A stretch of 64,000 bases of DNA from Hydrogenophaga sp. (GCA_030653975.1 JAURYH010000055.1:1-64000), one strand, 5' to 3'; positions 12,081-22,380 are shown, counted from the stretch's first letter. Notes: generated by a model not told the origin, from the letters alone. Translations and numbers: made by a program.

Positions 12081-13085
12081 TCAGTTTTTCGGGGTGGGCA
12101 CGCCAAACAGGCGCGCCCCATTGTCCCAGCCTATGCGTCGTGCCACATCGGCCGGCAGGCCGCCTAGCCAGGTGCGGTAGCCCTGCATCAGTTCGCCGTA
12201 ATACAGCCAGCGCTGGTTGATCCAGGTGTCCGATCCGATCATGAACCGGTCCGGGTACTTGAGCAGCAGGGCGCGCCACTCGGGGCAGAGCTGGCCGCCG
12301 TCGCAGGTGAGGCCCGGCCGGTATGACAGTTCACCCATCAGGCGCGGGTAGCGCGCCATGAGTTGTTCCACCCGCGCCACCGGTGTGCCACCGATGCCGG
12401 TGTGGGCCCATATCAAGCGCAATCCGTCACCCCCACGCTCCGCCGCTGCGCGGGTCGCTGCCCCCCGAGGGGGCTGATCCGCCTTGGGGCGGCCCGGCGG
12501 CGGATCAATCTGCCCCTTCAACAGCGTGTGCGCCATCAGCAGGTCGATCGCCGCGTCGTCCACATGGGCCAGGATCGCCAGGTTCTTGTCCTCGGCGAGC
12601 GCCATGAGCTGCTTCGCCACCGGTCCGTTGGCGTTGGCGCTGTCGTAGAGGTGGAACTCGCCGAGTCCACGGTAGGGGCCAGCGGGCGTGCCCTTGGCCA
12701 GCTCGGCCTGCACCAGATCGACGATGGTGCCGTCGCGGAACCAGTTGTTGTAGTCGGCGCGGTTGCGGTAGAGCCGCACGAACGGCACCACGGTCACGCC
12801 CGCGGCGTGGGTCTGTTCGCGGGCCGTGGCCAGGGCGCGGGTGCCGTCGTTGGGGCGGGAGTTCGCCAGCACGGCGCGCACGCCGCTGGTTTGCATGCGC
12901 GCGAGCACGTCCGGCAGCGGGTGCGGGCAGCCGGGCGCAGGTGCATCGTGTACACAGGCCTCGTCGTTGTAGTGCAGATGGGCATCGAACAAGGGCCCGG
13001 TGTAGGTCTGCTGCGCCGCGGCCGACAGCACCCAGCCGGCCACCAGGGCCAGCCCGGAGAACCGGATCAGGCCGACCGCGCTCAC
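12081..13085 (-). CDS. Exported amidohydrolase-superfamily protein with an in-frame repeat
   Basis: 334 residues. An N-terminal hydrophobic segment ends SAAAQQ (about residue 25), suggesting export. The metal-binding start of the TIM barrel is DAHLHY (D34, H36, H38); later histidine-containing strands are ILAHVDD and IWAHTG, and the barrel ends at [10 protein letters not shown]. Residues about 193-219 ([20 protein letters not shown]) are encoded by a 78-bp palindromic repeat and do not belong to the fold; the flanking sequence [14 protein letters not shown] joins naturally without it. Probably a hydrolase or decarboxylase; no substrate can be assigned. Confidence 0.78.
   Translation of the reverse strand: MSAVGLIRFSGLALVAGWVLSAAAQQTYTGPLFDAHLHYNDEACVHDAPAPGCPHPLPDVLARMQTSGVRAVLANSRPNDGTRALATAREQTHAAGVTVVPFVRLYRNRADYNNWFRDGTIVDLVQAELAKGTPAGPYRGLGEFHLYDSANANGPVAKQLMALAEDKNLAILAHVDDAAIDLLMAHTLLKGQIDPPPGRPKADQPPRGAATRAAAERGGDGLRLIWAHTGIGGTPVARVEQLMARYPRLMGELSYRPGLTCDGGQLCPEWRALLLKYPDRFMIGSDTWINQRWLYYGELMQGYRTWLGGLPADVARRIGWDNGARLFGVPTPKN
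12430..12507 (+). repeat. 78-bp palindromic repeat, copy A (in frame inside amidohydrolase)
   Basis: Identical at 77 of 78 positions to the copy at 44454-44531. It has two hairpins: GCCCCC-CGA-GGGGGC, then TGATCCGCC paired with GGCGGATCA around a GGGGCGGCCCGG core. The length is a multiple of three and the host gene, on the opposite strand, stays open through it. Confidence 0.92.
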
Positions 13086-13089
13086 AGGA

Positions 13090-13773
13090 CTACCCTGCGT
13101 GCTGCGCCAGGAAGGCCAGCGTGCGTTCGCGAGCCAGCTGGGCGGCCTCGGCGTTCCAGGCGCCGCGGTGGTCGCAGTTGAAGCCGTGGTTCGCGGCGTA
13201 GACGTGCACCGTCACACCGGGCTGCGCCTTCTGAAAGGCGCGCACGCTGTCGAGCGGAATCCAGTGGTCCTGTTCGCCGAAGTGGGCCATCACCGGCACT
13301 TTCGGCTGGCGCGCCGCCTCGGCCTCGGTGGTCATGCCGCCGCCGTAGTAGGGCACGGCGGCCGACAGGCCGTTGAGCACGCTGGCCGCACGCCAGGTCA
13401 GCAGGCCGCCCCAGCAGTAGCCCAGGATGCCGACCTTGCCAGCCTGCGCCGCGTGGTCAATGGCGGCCTGGATGTCGGACATCACCCCCGGCGCCGGCAA
13501 CGCCTCGACCGCGGCCTTGAGCGCCATGCCGGCCTGCATGTCGGCTTCGGCGTAGCCCAGCTCCACGCCGGTCTTGACGCGGTGAAAGGTCGACGGTGCG
13601 ACGACGACATAGCCGTCGGCTGCGTAGCCATCGGCCACGGCGCGGATATGGGCGTTGACGCCAAAGATCTCCTGCAACACGACGAGGCCACCCCGGGGTT
13701 TTCCGGCGGGCTGGGCGACGTAGGCCGGAAACGTGAAGCCGTCGGCGGCGGTGAGATTGATGAACTGCCCCAT
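13090..13773 (-). CDS. Dienelactone hydrolase family protein
   Basis: 227 residues from the ATG at 13773, preceded by AGGAG. It has the dienelactone hydrolase pattern: [10 protein letters not shown] near the N-terminus, the Cys nucleophile elbow GYCWGG, the Asp in [10 protein letters not shown] and the His in [10 protein letters not shown]. In classical chlorocatechol pathways such enzymes open the lactone to maleylacetate, but no other ortho-cleavage genes are nearby, so the role is open. It lies 4 bp upstream of the amidohydrolase gene. Confidence 0.88.
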   Translation of the reverse strand: MGQFINLTAADGFTFPAYVAQPAGKPRGGLVVLQEIFGVNAHIRAVADGYAADGYVVVAPSTFHRVKTGVELGYAEADMQAGMALKAAVEALPAPGVMSDIQAAIDHAAQAGKVGILGYCWGGLLTWRAASVLNGLSAAVPYYGGGMTTEAEAARQPKVPVMAHFGEQDHWIPLDSVRAFQKAQPGVTVHVYAANHGFNCDHRGAWNAEAAQLARERTLAFLAQHAG

Positions 13774-13809
13774 GGGTTGCTCCTGTGTGGTTGTCAAAAA
13801 AAGTGCGGG

Positions 13810-14409
13810 TCAGGCCACCAGCCGGCGTTCGACAAGATCGAGCCGGTCCTGGCCCCAGAAAATTTCGCCGTCGATGACGTAGCTTGGCGCACCGAACACC
13901 CCGGCGTCAATCGCCTGCGCGGTGTGGGCCGCGTACCGCGCCTTCGCGCCGTCCTGCTGCGACTGCGCCAGACGCTGCGGGTCCAGCCCGCATTCGTCCA
14001 GCAGTTCGGCCAGCACGGTGGCATCGGCGATGTCGCGCTCCTGCGCCCACACCGCCCGGCCCACCGCGCCGGTCAGCCGCATCGCGGCGGCCTCGCCGTC
14101 CTGCCCGGCCACTGCGGTGATGAGCCAGCCCGCCGGGTCGCCCGCCACCGGGAAGCAGCGCGGCTGCGGGTTGAGCGGGATGCCGAGCGCCTCGCTGAAA
14201 CGGCGCAGCTCCAGCAGCCGGTAAGCCTGACGCTGGGGCGCCCGCTGCGGCAAGGGCAATCCGCCCGACACGGGGAACACTTTGCCCAAGTCCACCGGCA
14301 GCACGCGCACCTGGGCACCGGTGCGCTGCAGCAGGTCGGCAAAACGCTCGTGGCCGAGGTACATCCACGGGCTCTGGGGGGCAAAGTAGTAGTCGACTGT
14401 GCGACGCAT
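13810..14409 (-). CDS. DsbA-family / 2-hydroxychromene-2-carboxylate isomerase-like protein
   Basis: 199 residues from the ATG at 14409 (AGGAG upstream). The start RRTVDYYFAPQSPWMYLGHERF has serine/proline instead of a CxxC pair. That is the hallmark of the kappa-class GST / HCCA-isomerase branch of the DsbA fold. The C-terminal FGAPSYVIDGEIFWGQDRLD is typical. In naphthalene pathways such enzymes isomerise 2-hydroxychromene-2-carboxylate with glutathione; here the substrate is unknown. It is transcribed away from the SDR gene at 14493. Confidence 0.85.
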   Translation of the reverse strand: MRRTVDYYFAPQSPWMYLGHERFADLLQRTGAQVRVLPVDLGKVFPVSGGLPLPQRAPQRQAYRLLELRRFSEALGIPLNPQPRCFPVAGDPAGWLITAVAGQDGEAAAMRLTGAVGRAVWAQERDIADATVLAELLDECGLDPQRLAQSQQDGAKARYAAHTAQAIDAGVFGAPSYVIDGEIFWGQDRLDLVERRLVA

Positions 14410-14492
14410 GGCGGTCTCCTGACGCTGTTGTAATGAAGGGTGGCACAAGCGGTGTTGTAAGCCATACCGGCAGCTTTTGCAGGAGACAGGTT

Positions 14493-15263
14493 ATGGATCA
14501 GGAAGACGGCGCAACACACAAGAAGGTGTTGCTGGTCACCGGCGGCAGCCGCGGCATCGGCGCGGCCACGGCGCTGCTCGCCGCACGCCAGGGCTGGGCC
14601 GTGGCGGTGAACTACACAGCGAACCCGCTCGCCGCCGACGAGGTGGTGCGCGCGATCCGCACCGCTGGCGGCACGGCGGTCACGGTGCAGGCCGACGTGG
14701 CCGACGAGGCACAGGTGCTGAGGATGTTCGAGCAGGTGAACGCCGGGCTCGGCCGTCTCACCGGGCTGGTGAACAACGCGGGCGTGGTGGACGTGACGGC
14801 CCGGGTGGATGAGATGAGCGTGGCGCGCTGGCGCCGCATGTTCGACATCAACGTGATCGGTTCGATGCTCTGTGCGCGCGAGGCAGTGCGCCGCATGAGC
14901 ACGCGGCACGGTGGCGAAGGGGGCTCAATAGTCAACGTGTCCAGCGCCGCGTCGCGCCTGGGTTCGCCGGGGCAGTATGTGGACTACGCGGCAGCCAAGG
15001 GCGCCATCGACGCCTTCACCATCGGCCTGGCCAAGGAGGTGGCGGCCGAAGGCCTGCGCGTCAACGCGGTGCGCCCGGGTCTGATCGAGACGCAGATCCA
15101 CGCCTCGGGCGGATTGCCCAACCGCGTCAACGAGCTCAAACACCAGGTGCCGATGCAGCGCGGCGGCACGGCCGACGAGGTGGCGCAGGCCATCGTCTGG
15201 CTGCTGTCGGACGCCGCGAGTTACACCACCATGAGCCTGCTCGATGTGTCCGGAGGACGCTGA
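14493..15263 (+). CDS. Short-chain dehydrogenase/reductase
   Basis: 256 residues from the ATG at 14493 with AGGAGACAGG just upstream. It carries the cofactor motif TGGSRGIG (16-23), NNAG, the catalytic serine in VNVSSAASRLG and the YxxxK pair in YVDYAAAKG. A 3-oxoacyl-ACP/CoA reductase-like activity is likely. Its stop is immediately followed by the MaoC gene start, so the two act together, perhaps on an acyl-CoA intermediate (inference). Confidence 0.9.
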   Translation: MDQEDGATHKKVLLVTGGSRGIGAATALLAARQGWAVAVNYTANPLAADEVVRAIRTAGGTAVTVQADVADEAQVLRMFEQVNAGLGRLTGLVNNAGVVDVTARVDEMSVARWRRMFDINVIGSMLCAREAVRRMSTRHGGEGGSIVNVSSAASRLGSPGQYVDYAAAKGAIDAFTIGLAKEVAAEGLRVNAVRPGLIETQIHASGGLPNRVNELKHQVPMQRGGTADEVAQAIVWLLSDAASYTTMSLLDVSGGR

Positions 15264-15773
15264 ATGACCGCCACCACACCTGAAGAAAGCCCGCACATCA
15301 GGACCTGGTGGGAAGACCTGGAAATCGGCCAGGTGCGCGACCTGGGCAGCCTCTCGCCGACGAAGGAAGAGATCATCGCCTTCGCCAGCCAGTTCGACCC
15401 GCAGCCCTTTCACCTGAGCGAAGAAGGTGGCAAGGCCTCGGTGTTCGGCGCCTTGAGCGCCAGCGGCTGGCACACCTGCGCCATGGCCATGCGGCTGATG
15501 GTGACCAACTTCCTGCATGAAACATCGAGCCTGGGATCACCCGGGCTGGAAAGCCTGAAGTGGACCAAGCCGGTCTACCCCGGCGACGTGCTGCGGCTGC
15601 AGCACACCATCACCGAAAAGCGCGCCATGAGCAAACGGCCCGACGTGGGCCTGGTGCGCACGGTGTGGGAGATGTTCAACCAGCACGGCGACAAGGTGCT
15701 GCACATGGAGGGCTACGGCATGTTCCGTCGGCGGGAACCTGGGCAGTCGCGCCCCAGTGCGCCAGGGGGCTGA
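15264..15773 (+). CDS. MaoC-domain dehydratase with a repeat-derived C-terminus
   Basis: 169 residues, a single hot-dog fold of the MaoC/enoyl-CoA hydratase type. The active-site region FASQFDPQPFHLSEEGGKASVFG contains the D-x5-H pair of the family. It begins directly after the SDR stop codon. The last residues (SRPSAPGG and the stop) lie inside a palindromic repeat, so the natural C-terminus has probably been replaced. Substrate unknown. Confidence 0.87.
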   Translation: MTATTPEESPHIRTWWEDLEIGQVRDLGSLSPTKEEIIAFASQFDPQPFHLSEEGGKASVFGALSASGWHTCAMAMRLMVTNFLHETSSLGSPGLESLKWTKPVYPGDVLRLQHTITEKRAMSKRPDVGLVRTVWEMFNQHGDKVLHMEGYGMFRRREPGQSRPSAPGG

Positions 15774-15803
15774 GCCGGCTTGGGGCGGCCCGGCGCCGGA
15801 TCG
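15746..15803 (+). repeat. Palindromic repeat, copy E (ends the MaoC gene)
   Basis: A shorter, diverged member of the family. The 3' half CTGAGCCGGCTTGGGGCGG is well kept, and the stem is CCGGC/GCCGG instead of CCGCC/GGCGG. The TGA of the MaoC gene is inside it. Confidence 0.75.
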
Positions 15804-15883
15804 CCACGGCAGCGGCGCGTGAATGCCGCCTGATTTCCGCTGATGCAGCGCGGGCGGCCCCTTCCTGCCCCACAATGCCGGCC

Positions 15884-16504
15884 ATGGATTTCAAGCCCCT
15901 CATCACCCTGCTCGCCATCGTCAACCCGCTGGCCATCGTGCCGTTTTTCATCCACTACACGCAGGGCTTCAGCTCGGCGCAGCGCAAGCGCACCATCCTG
16001 ATCTCGTCCATCAGCGCGTTCGCGGTGATCGCCACCTGCGCCATCATCGGCCTGCAGATCCTGGAGTTCTTCAGCATCTCGCTGGCGAGCTTCCAGGTGG
16101 GCGGCGGCATGCTCTTGCTGACCTCGGCGCTGTCGATGCTGAACGCCCAACCGGCCGAGGCCAAGACCACCCAGGGCGAGATGGACGATGCTTCGGCGCG
16201 TGCCTCTATCGCCGTGGTGCCGCTCACCATCCCGCTGCTCACCGGCCCGGCCACCATGTCCACCGTGGTGATCTACGCCGACCAGGCCAAGACCTTCTTC
16301 CAGCACGCGGCGCTGGTGGGCTACGGCGTGGTGATCGCGCTGGCCACCGCCGTGTGTTTCTCGCTGGCCAAACCGATTGCGCGCCTGATGGGGCAGACCG
16401 GCATCAACGTCATGACCCGGCTGATGGGCCTGATCCTGGCCGCGCTGTCGGTCGAGGTGATGGCCGCGGGTCTGACCAAGCTGTTCCCGGCGCTGGGGCA
16501 GTGA
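15884..16504 (+). CDS. MarC family integral membrane protein
   Basis: 206 residues with about six membrane helices. The N-terminus MDFKPLITLLAIVNPLAIVP and the second-half repeat VPLTIPLLTGPATMSTVVIY are the two MarC signature loops. Start at 15884; the open frame further upstream runs through the repeat. The role of MarC proteins is unsettled (the name does not mean antibiotic resistance). Its last 95 bases overlap the end of the convergent GntR gene. Confidence 0.9.
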   Translation: MDFKPLITLLAIVNPLAIVPFFIHYTQGFSSAQRKRTILISSISAFAVIATCAIIGLQILEFFSISLASFQVGGGMLLLTSALSMLNAQPAEAKTTQGEMDDASARASIAVVPLTIPLLTGPATMSTVVIYADQAKTFFQHAALVGYGVVIALATAVCFSLAKPIARLMGQTGINVMTRLMGLILAALSVEVMAAGLTKLFPALGQ

Positions 16505-17231
16505 CGGTGCTGGCTGCTCCGGCGTGGTGGGTGAGCAGGTCGCAGGTCAGGCGGATGTGTGCTTCCAGCGCCAGCGCAGCGCGCGCCTCCTGGCGTGCCA
16601 GCGCGGCCAGGTAGATGCTTTCGTGTTCGGCGTGCACATCGCGCCCCACGTGGGCCGTGGCGCCCAGGCGGATGGCCACATGCCGATACCGCTCACCATG
16701 ACGGTAGAGGATGTCCAGCAGATGGCGCGTCCACGGCGAGACGTGACCGGCGATCAGTGCTTCGTGAAAGCGGCGGTTGGCCCGCTCCCATTGCTGCGGA
16801 TCGCGCGCGGCACCGCCCACTTCGGCTTCACTCAGTTCGGCAAAGGCCTGGCGCAGCGCCTGTTCCCACAACGCATCGCCTTGCCGGATCGACTGGCGCA
16901 GTGCCTCGGTCTCCAGCCGCACCCGCGTGTCGGTCAGATCGCACAAGTCTTCGAGTGAAATCGAACTGACCCGATAGCCCCGCTGCCCCTCGACCGTCAC
17001 CAAGGCGTCCGACACCAGCAAAGCCAGCGCCTCGCGCAGCGTGCCGGCACCCACGCCGTAGGAGTCCTTGAGGTGTTCGACCCGCAGTCGCAGGCCCGGC
17101 GCCAGTTGGCCACAGACGATGTCGTGGCGCAGCGCGCGGTAGGCGCGTTCGGTCAGGGTGCGGGGCTCGGGTTCTTCGGGTCTCGGAACCGGGCCGATCG
17201 GGCGGGCGGGTTGGAGCAGGGTTTGCAGCAT
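16410..17231 (-). CDS. aphS: GntR-family (FadR/FCD) repressor, AphS-like
   Basis: 273 residues: winged-helix HTH at about 25-95 (TERAYRALRHDIVCGQLAPG... GAGTLREALALLVSDALV), then a helical FCD effector domain ending near 240. The last 30 residues are low-complexity and overlap marC. It sits next to a DmpR-type activator and a phenol operon. In Comamonas testosteroni TA441 the GntR repressor AphS occupies this place and silences the phenol genes (established for that strain; inferred here). Nine bases separate it from the activator gene upstream. Confidence 0.8.
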   Translation of the reverse strand: MLQTLLQPARPIGPVPRPEEPEPRTLTERAYRALRHDIVCGQLAPGLRLRVEHLKDSYGVGAGTLREALALLVSDALVTVEGQRGYRVSSISLEDLCDLTDTRVRLETEALRQSIRQGDALWEQALRQAFAELSEAEVGGAARDPQQWERANRRFHEALIAGHVSPWTRHLLDILYRHGERYRHVAIRLGATAHVGRDVHAEHESIYLAALARQEARAALALEAHIRLTCDLLTHHAGAASTVTAPAPGTAWSDPRPSPRPTARPGSGPSAGS

Positions 17232-17239
17232 GGTGCGAT

Positions 17240-18919
<1,680 letters not shown>

Positions 18920-18956
18920 CGGTGTCTCCGGTGATCGGGTTCTGATGAACCTCTTG

Positions 18957-19184
18957 AATCTCGATATTTTCACCGAATGCCACTTCTGGGGCAAGCCACC
19001 CACCAGGACTTCGGTTTTTCTCATTTGAGAAAAATTGACTTCCAACAGCTCTTCAAATCGTCAAATTCAGGCGACAGAACCGGATTTTGTGGACCTGCTC
19101 ACGCTATCAAACAGCATGAGCTCATACACATGCTGCACCGCACACCGGTTATTTTCCTAGGGATTTCCCTTAAATATCGAGATT
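18957..19184. promoter_or_regulatory. Divergent control region with inverted operator-like repeats
   Basis: The 335 bp between dmpR and dmpK holds three symmetric signals. (1) AATCTCGATATTT at 18957-18969 and its exact complement at 19172-19184: one copy before dmpR, one just upstream of the -24 box. (2) A perfect 9-bp inverted repeat TTTTTCTCA-TT-TGAGAAAAA at 19015-19034. (3) CAGCATG...CATGCTG at 19112-19135 around ATGAGCTCAT. Activator upstream sites and a GntR operator are expected here; which motif serves which protein is inference. Confidence 0.55.
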
Positions 19185-19204
19185 TTTACCGGGATGCGAT
19201 TCTT

Positions 19205-19220
19205 TTGGCACGGTGTCTGC
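19205..19220 (+). promoter_or_regulatory. Sigma54 (-24/-12) promoter of the phenol operon
   Basis: TTGGCACGGTGTCTGC matches the consensus TTGGCACG-N4-TTGC at every defined base but one, with correct GG/GC spacing. Counting the last C as -12 puts transcription start at about 19232, only 23 bases before the dmpK ATG. An AAAGGAGGG run directly after the -12 box would therefore not be in the mRNA. Confidence 0.92.
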
Positions 19221-19254
19221 AAAGGAGGGCACGTCCACGATCGCCACAACCGCC

Positions 19255-19455
19255 ATGAACCCGAGCACCGACCTTGCCCTGCCCGCCTGCGACACCTCCC
19301 TGCGTTTCGTGCGCGTGATGGAGCGGCGCGCCGACGGACTGGTCAGTTTCGAGTTCTCGATCGGCTGGCCCGAGCTGGCGGTGGAGCTGATGCTGCCCGA
19401 GGCCGCCTTCGAGGCCTTCTGCGCCAACAACCGGGTGCAGCGTCTGGACGCGTGA
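19255..19455 (+). CDS. dmpK: Phenol hydroxylase assembly protein P0
   Basis: 66 residues; first gene of the operon. Small, acidic and hydrophobic (LVSFEFSIGWPELAVELMLP), matching DmpK-type proteins, which in P. putida CF600 help assemble the active hydroxylase but are not part of catalysis. I chose the ATG at 19255 because the predicted transcript starts near 19232. Its ribosome-binding site is weak, so expression may be low, which would suit an assembly factor. Confidence 0.85.
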   Translation: MNPSTDLALPACDTSLRFVRVMERRADGLVSFEFSIGWPELAVELMLPEAAFEAFCANNRVQRLDA

Positions 19456-19490
19456 GTGTTCGACAACCATTCCAACGGAGACAAGCCCCG

Positions 19491-20486
19491 ATGAACATCG
19501 ACCTGCAGGCGCGCGAGATCACCCCGCTGCGCAACACCTTTGCCCACGTCGCCAAATACATTGGCCATGAGAAGGCCGCTTCGCGCTACCAGGAGGCCAC
19601 GCTCGGCGCCCAGCCGATGACCAACTTCCACTACCGGCCCACCTGGGACCCGGCGCACGAGCTGTTTGACGCCTCGCGCAGCCGCGTCCAGCTCACCGAC
19701 TGGTATGTGCTCAAAGACCCGCGCCAGTTCTATTACGCCAACTGGACCATGACCCGCGCCCGCCAGCAGGACGCGGTGGAATCCAACTTCCAGTTCGTGG
19801 ACCAGCGCGGCATGGTGGCCATGATCCCCGACGCGGTCAGGGAAAAAGCCCTGGAGATCCTGCTCCCGCTGCGCCACGCCGCGTGGGGTGCCAACATGAA
19901 CAACGCGTCGATCGCGGCCTATGGCTACGGCACCGCCTTCACGGCACCCGCCATGTTCCACGCCATGGACAACCTGGGCGTCGCGCAATACCTCACCCGC
20001 CTCGGTCTGGCGATGGCCGAGCCCGAGGTGCTGGACACCGGCAAGCAAGCCTGGATGGAAGCGCCCGAGTGGCAGGGACTGCGCCGCTATGTGGAAGACA
20101 GCCTGGTGGTGCAGGACCCGTTCGAGCTCTTCGTGGCGCAAAACCTGGCGCTGGACGGCCTGCTCTACCCGCTGATCTACAGCAGCTTCGTCGATGACCA
20201 CATTGCCCTGCAAGGCGGTACGGCCGTGGCGATGCTCACCGCGTTCATGCCGGAATGGCACGACGAGACCGCACGCTGGATCGACGCCGTGGTGAAGGCC
20301 GCAGCCGGTGAAAGCGATGCCAACCGGCAACTGATCGCGCAGTGGACCCAGGACTGGTCCGACCGCGCGCAGGCCGCGCTGTCGCCCGTGGCCCGTCTGG
20401 CGCTGGGCGAACACGGCGAATCCGCCCTGACCGAAGCCCGCGACAAGCTCAACACCCGCAGCCGCAAGGCTGGTGTGCTGGCCTGA
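19491..20486 (+). CDS. dmpL: Phenol hydroxylase P1, beta oxygenase subunit
   Basis: 331 residues from the ATG at 19491 (CGGAGACAAG upstream). It matches the beta subunit of the (alpha-beta-gamma)2 oxygenase of bacterial multicomponent phenol hydroxylases. The ferritin-like fold is helical and lacks the diiron ligands, as expected for beta. Recognisable segments include WYVLKDPRQFYYANWTMTRA and NNASIAAYGYGTAFTAP. It pairs with DmpN and DmpO. Confidence 0.94.
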   Translation: MNIDLQAREITPLRNTFAHVAKYIGHEKAASRYQEATLGAQPMTNFHYRPTWDPAHELFDASRSRVQLTDWYVLKDPRQFYYANWTMTRARQQDAVESNFQFVDQRGMVAMIPDAVREKALEILLPLRHAAWGANMNNASIAAYGYGTAFTAPAMFHAMDNLGVAQYLTRLGLAMAEPEVLDTGKQAWMEAPEWQGLRRYVEDSLVVQDPFELFVAQNLALDGLLYPLIYSSFVDDHIALQGGTAVAMLTAFMPEWHDETARWIDAVVKAAAGESDANRQLIAQWTQDWSDRAQAALSPVARLALGEHGESALTEARDKLNTRSRKAGVLA

Positions 20487-20520
20487 CGGACGCCCCCTCC
20501 CTCCCACTCCAGGAACCCCC

Positions 20521-20790
20521 ATGTCCAACGTATTCATCGCCTTCCAGGACAACGAAGAGTCCCGGCCCGTGATCGAGGCCATTGCCGCAGACAACACCGC
20601 CGCCCGGGTGGTGCACTCGCCCGGCATGGTCAAGATCGACGCCCCCGGCCGTCTGACGATCCGGCGCGAAACCATTGAAGAGATCACCGGTCGCCCCTAC
20701 GACCTGCAAGCCATCCACGTCAACCTCGTCACGCTGTCGGGGCATATCGACGAAGACGACGACCAGCTGACGCTCAGCTGGAAGCACTGA
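20521..20790 (+). CDS. dmpM: Phenol hydroxylase P2, activator/effector protein
   Basis: 89 residues from the ATG at 20521. This is the cofactorless regulatory protein that docks on the oxygenase and is required for turnover (family knowledge from DmpM and MmoB). Conserved pieces are MSNVFIAFQDNEESRPVIEA and the central AARVVHSPGMVKIDAPGRL. It lies between the beta and alpha oxygenase genes, the normal dmp order. Confidence 0.94.
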   Translation: MSNVFIAFQDNEESRPVIEAIAADNTAARVVHSPGMVKIDAPGRLTIRRETIEEITGRPYDLQAIHVNLVTLSGHIDEDDDQLTLSWKH

Positions 20791-20820
20791 ACGCCCCACC
20801 CACAAAGACAGGAGACAAAC

Positions 20821-22380
20821 ATGGACACCCGTGTCACCAAGAAAAAGCTCGGCCTGAAAGAACGCTACGCCGCCATGACCCGCGGTCTGGGCTGGGAAAC
20901 GACCTACCAGCCCATGGACAAAGTGTTCCCCTACGACAAGTACGAGGGCATCAAGATCCACGACTGGAACAAGTGGGAAGACCCGTTCCGCCTCACCATG
21001 GACGCCTACTGGAAGTACCAGGGCGAGAAGGAGAAAAAGCTCTACGCCGTGATCGAGGCCTTTGCGCAGAACAACGGCCAGCTGGGTGTGACCGACGCCC
21101 GCTACATCAATGCGCTCAAGCTCTTCATCCAGGGCGTGACGCCGCTGGAGTACTACGCCCACCGCGGCTTCGCCCATGTGGGGCGGCAGTTCACCGGCGA
21201 GGGTGCGCGCGTGGCCGCTCAGATGCAGAGCGTGGACGAGCTGCGCCATTACCAGACCGAAACGCACGCCATCAGCCACTACAACAAGTACTTCAACGGC
21301 ATGCACCAGTCCAACCACTGGTTCGACCGAGTCTGGTACCTGTCGGTGCCCAAGAGCTTTTTCGAAGACGCCATCACCGGTGGCCCGTTCGAGTTCCTGG
21401 TGGCGGTGAGCTTCTCGTTCGAATACGTGCTGACCAACCTGCTCTTCGTACCCTTCATGAGTGGCGCGGCGCACAACGGCGACATGTCCACCGTGACCTT
21501 CGGCTTCAGCGCACAGAGCGACGAGTCGCGCCACATGACGCTGGGCATCGAATGCATCAAGTTCCTGCTGGAGCAGGACCCGGCCAACGTACCCATCGTG
21601 CAGGGCTGGATCGACAAATGGTTCTGGCGTGGCTACCGCCTGCTCACCCTCGTGGCCATGATGCAGGACTACATGCTGCCCAAGCGCGTGATGAGCTGGA
21701 AAGAAGCCTGGGAGATGTACGCCGAAGAAAACGGCGGCGCCCTGTTCAAGGACCTGGCGCGCTACGGCATCCGCGAGCCCGCCGGCTGGAAACAGGCCTG
21801 CGAAGGCAAGGACCACATCAGCCACCAGGCCTGGAACACCTTCTACAACTACAACGCCGCCGCCCCCTTCCACACCTGGGTGCCCAGCGACGAAGAAATG
21901 CAGTGGCTGTCGGAAAAGTACCCCGACACCTTCGACAAGTACTACCGCCCCCGCCTGGAGTACTTCCGCGAGCAGCAGCAAGCCGGCAACCGTTTCTACA
22001 ACAAGACCTTGCCCATGCTGTGCACCACCTGCCAGATCCCCATGCTGTTCACCGAAGAGGGTGACCCGACCCAGATCTGCTACCGCGATTCCGACTACTT
22101 CGGCAACAAGTACCACTTCTGCTCGGACCACTGCAAGGGCATCTTCGACCACGAGCCCGAGAAGTACATCCAGAGCTGGCTGCCGGTGCACCAGATCTAC
22201 CAGGGCCACTGCTTCAAGCCCGGCACCGACCCGACCGCCGAAGGCTTTGATCCGCTGATGGCCGTGCTCGATTACTACGAGATGAACGTGGGCCGCGACA
22301 ACTTTGATTTCGAAGGCTCGGAAGACCAGAAGAACTTCGCCGCCTGGCGCGGCGAAGGTACACAAGGAGAAGCGAAATGA
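20821..22380 (+). CDS. dmpN: Phenol hydroxylase P3, alpha (diiron) oxygenase subunit
   Basis: 519 residues. The catalytic subunit binds a non-haem diiron centre and hydroxylates phenol to catechol with O2. Both metal-binding helices are visible: DELRHYQTETH and SDESRHMTLGIE, each with the E/D-x-x-H pattern. The later cysteines CTTCQIPMLF and FCSDHCKGIF form the structural zinc-like site seen in phenol hydroxylase alpha subunits. Its last codon overlaps the dmpO start (ATGA). Confidence 0.96.
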   Translation: MDTRVTKKKLGLKERYAAMTRGLGWETTYQPMDKVFPYDKYEGIKIHDWNKWEDPFRLTMDAYWKYQGEKEKKLYAVIEAFAQNNGQLGVTDARYINALKLFIQGVTPLEYYAHRGFAHVGRQFTGEGARVAAQMQSVDELRHYQTETHAISHYNKYFNGMHQSNHWFDRVWYLSVPKSFFEDAITGGPFEFLVAVSFSFEYVLTNLLFVPFMSGAAHNGDMSTVTFGFSAQSDESRHMTLGIECIKFLLEQDPANVPIVQGWIDKWFWRGYRLLTLVAMMQDYMLPKRVMSWKEAWEMYAEENGGALFKDLARYGIREPAGWKQACEGKDHISHQAWNTFYNYNAAAPFHTWVPSDEEMQWLSEKYPDTFDKYYRPRLEYFREQQQAGNRFYNKTLPMLCTTCQIPMLFTEEGDPTQICYRDSDYFGNKYHFCSDHCKGIFDHEPEKYIQSWLPVHQIYQGHCFKPGTDPTAEGFDPLMAVLDYYEMNVGRDNFDFEGSEDQKNFAAWRGEGTQGEAK

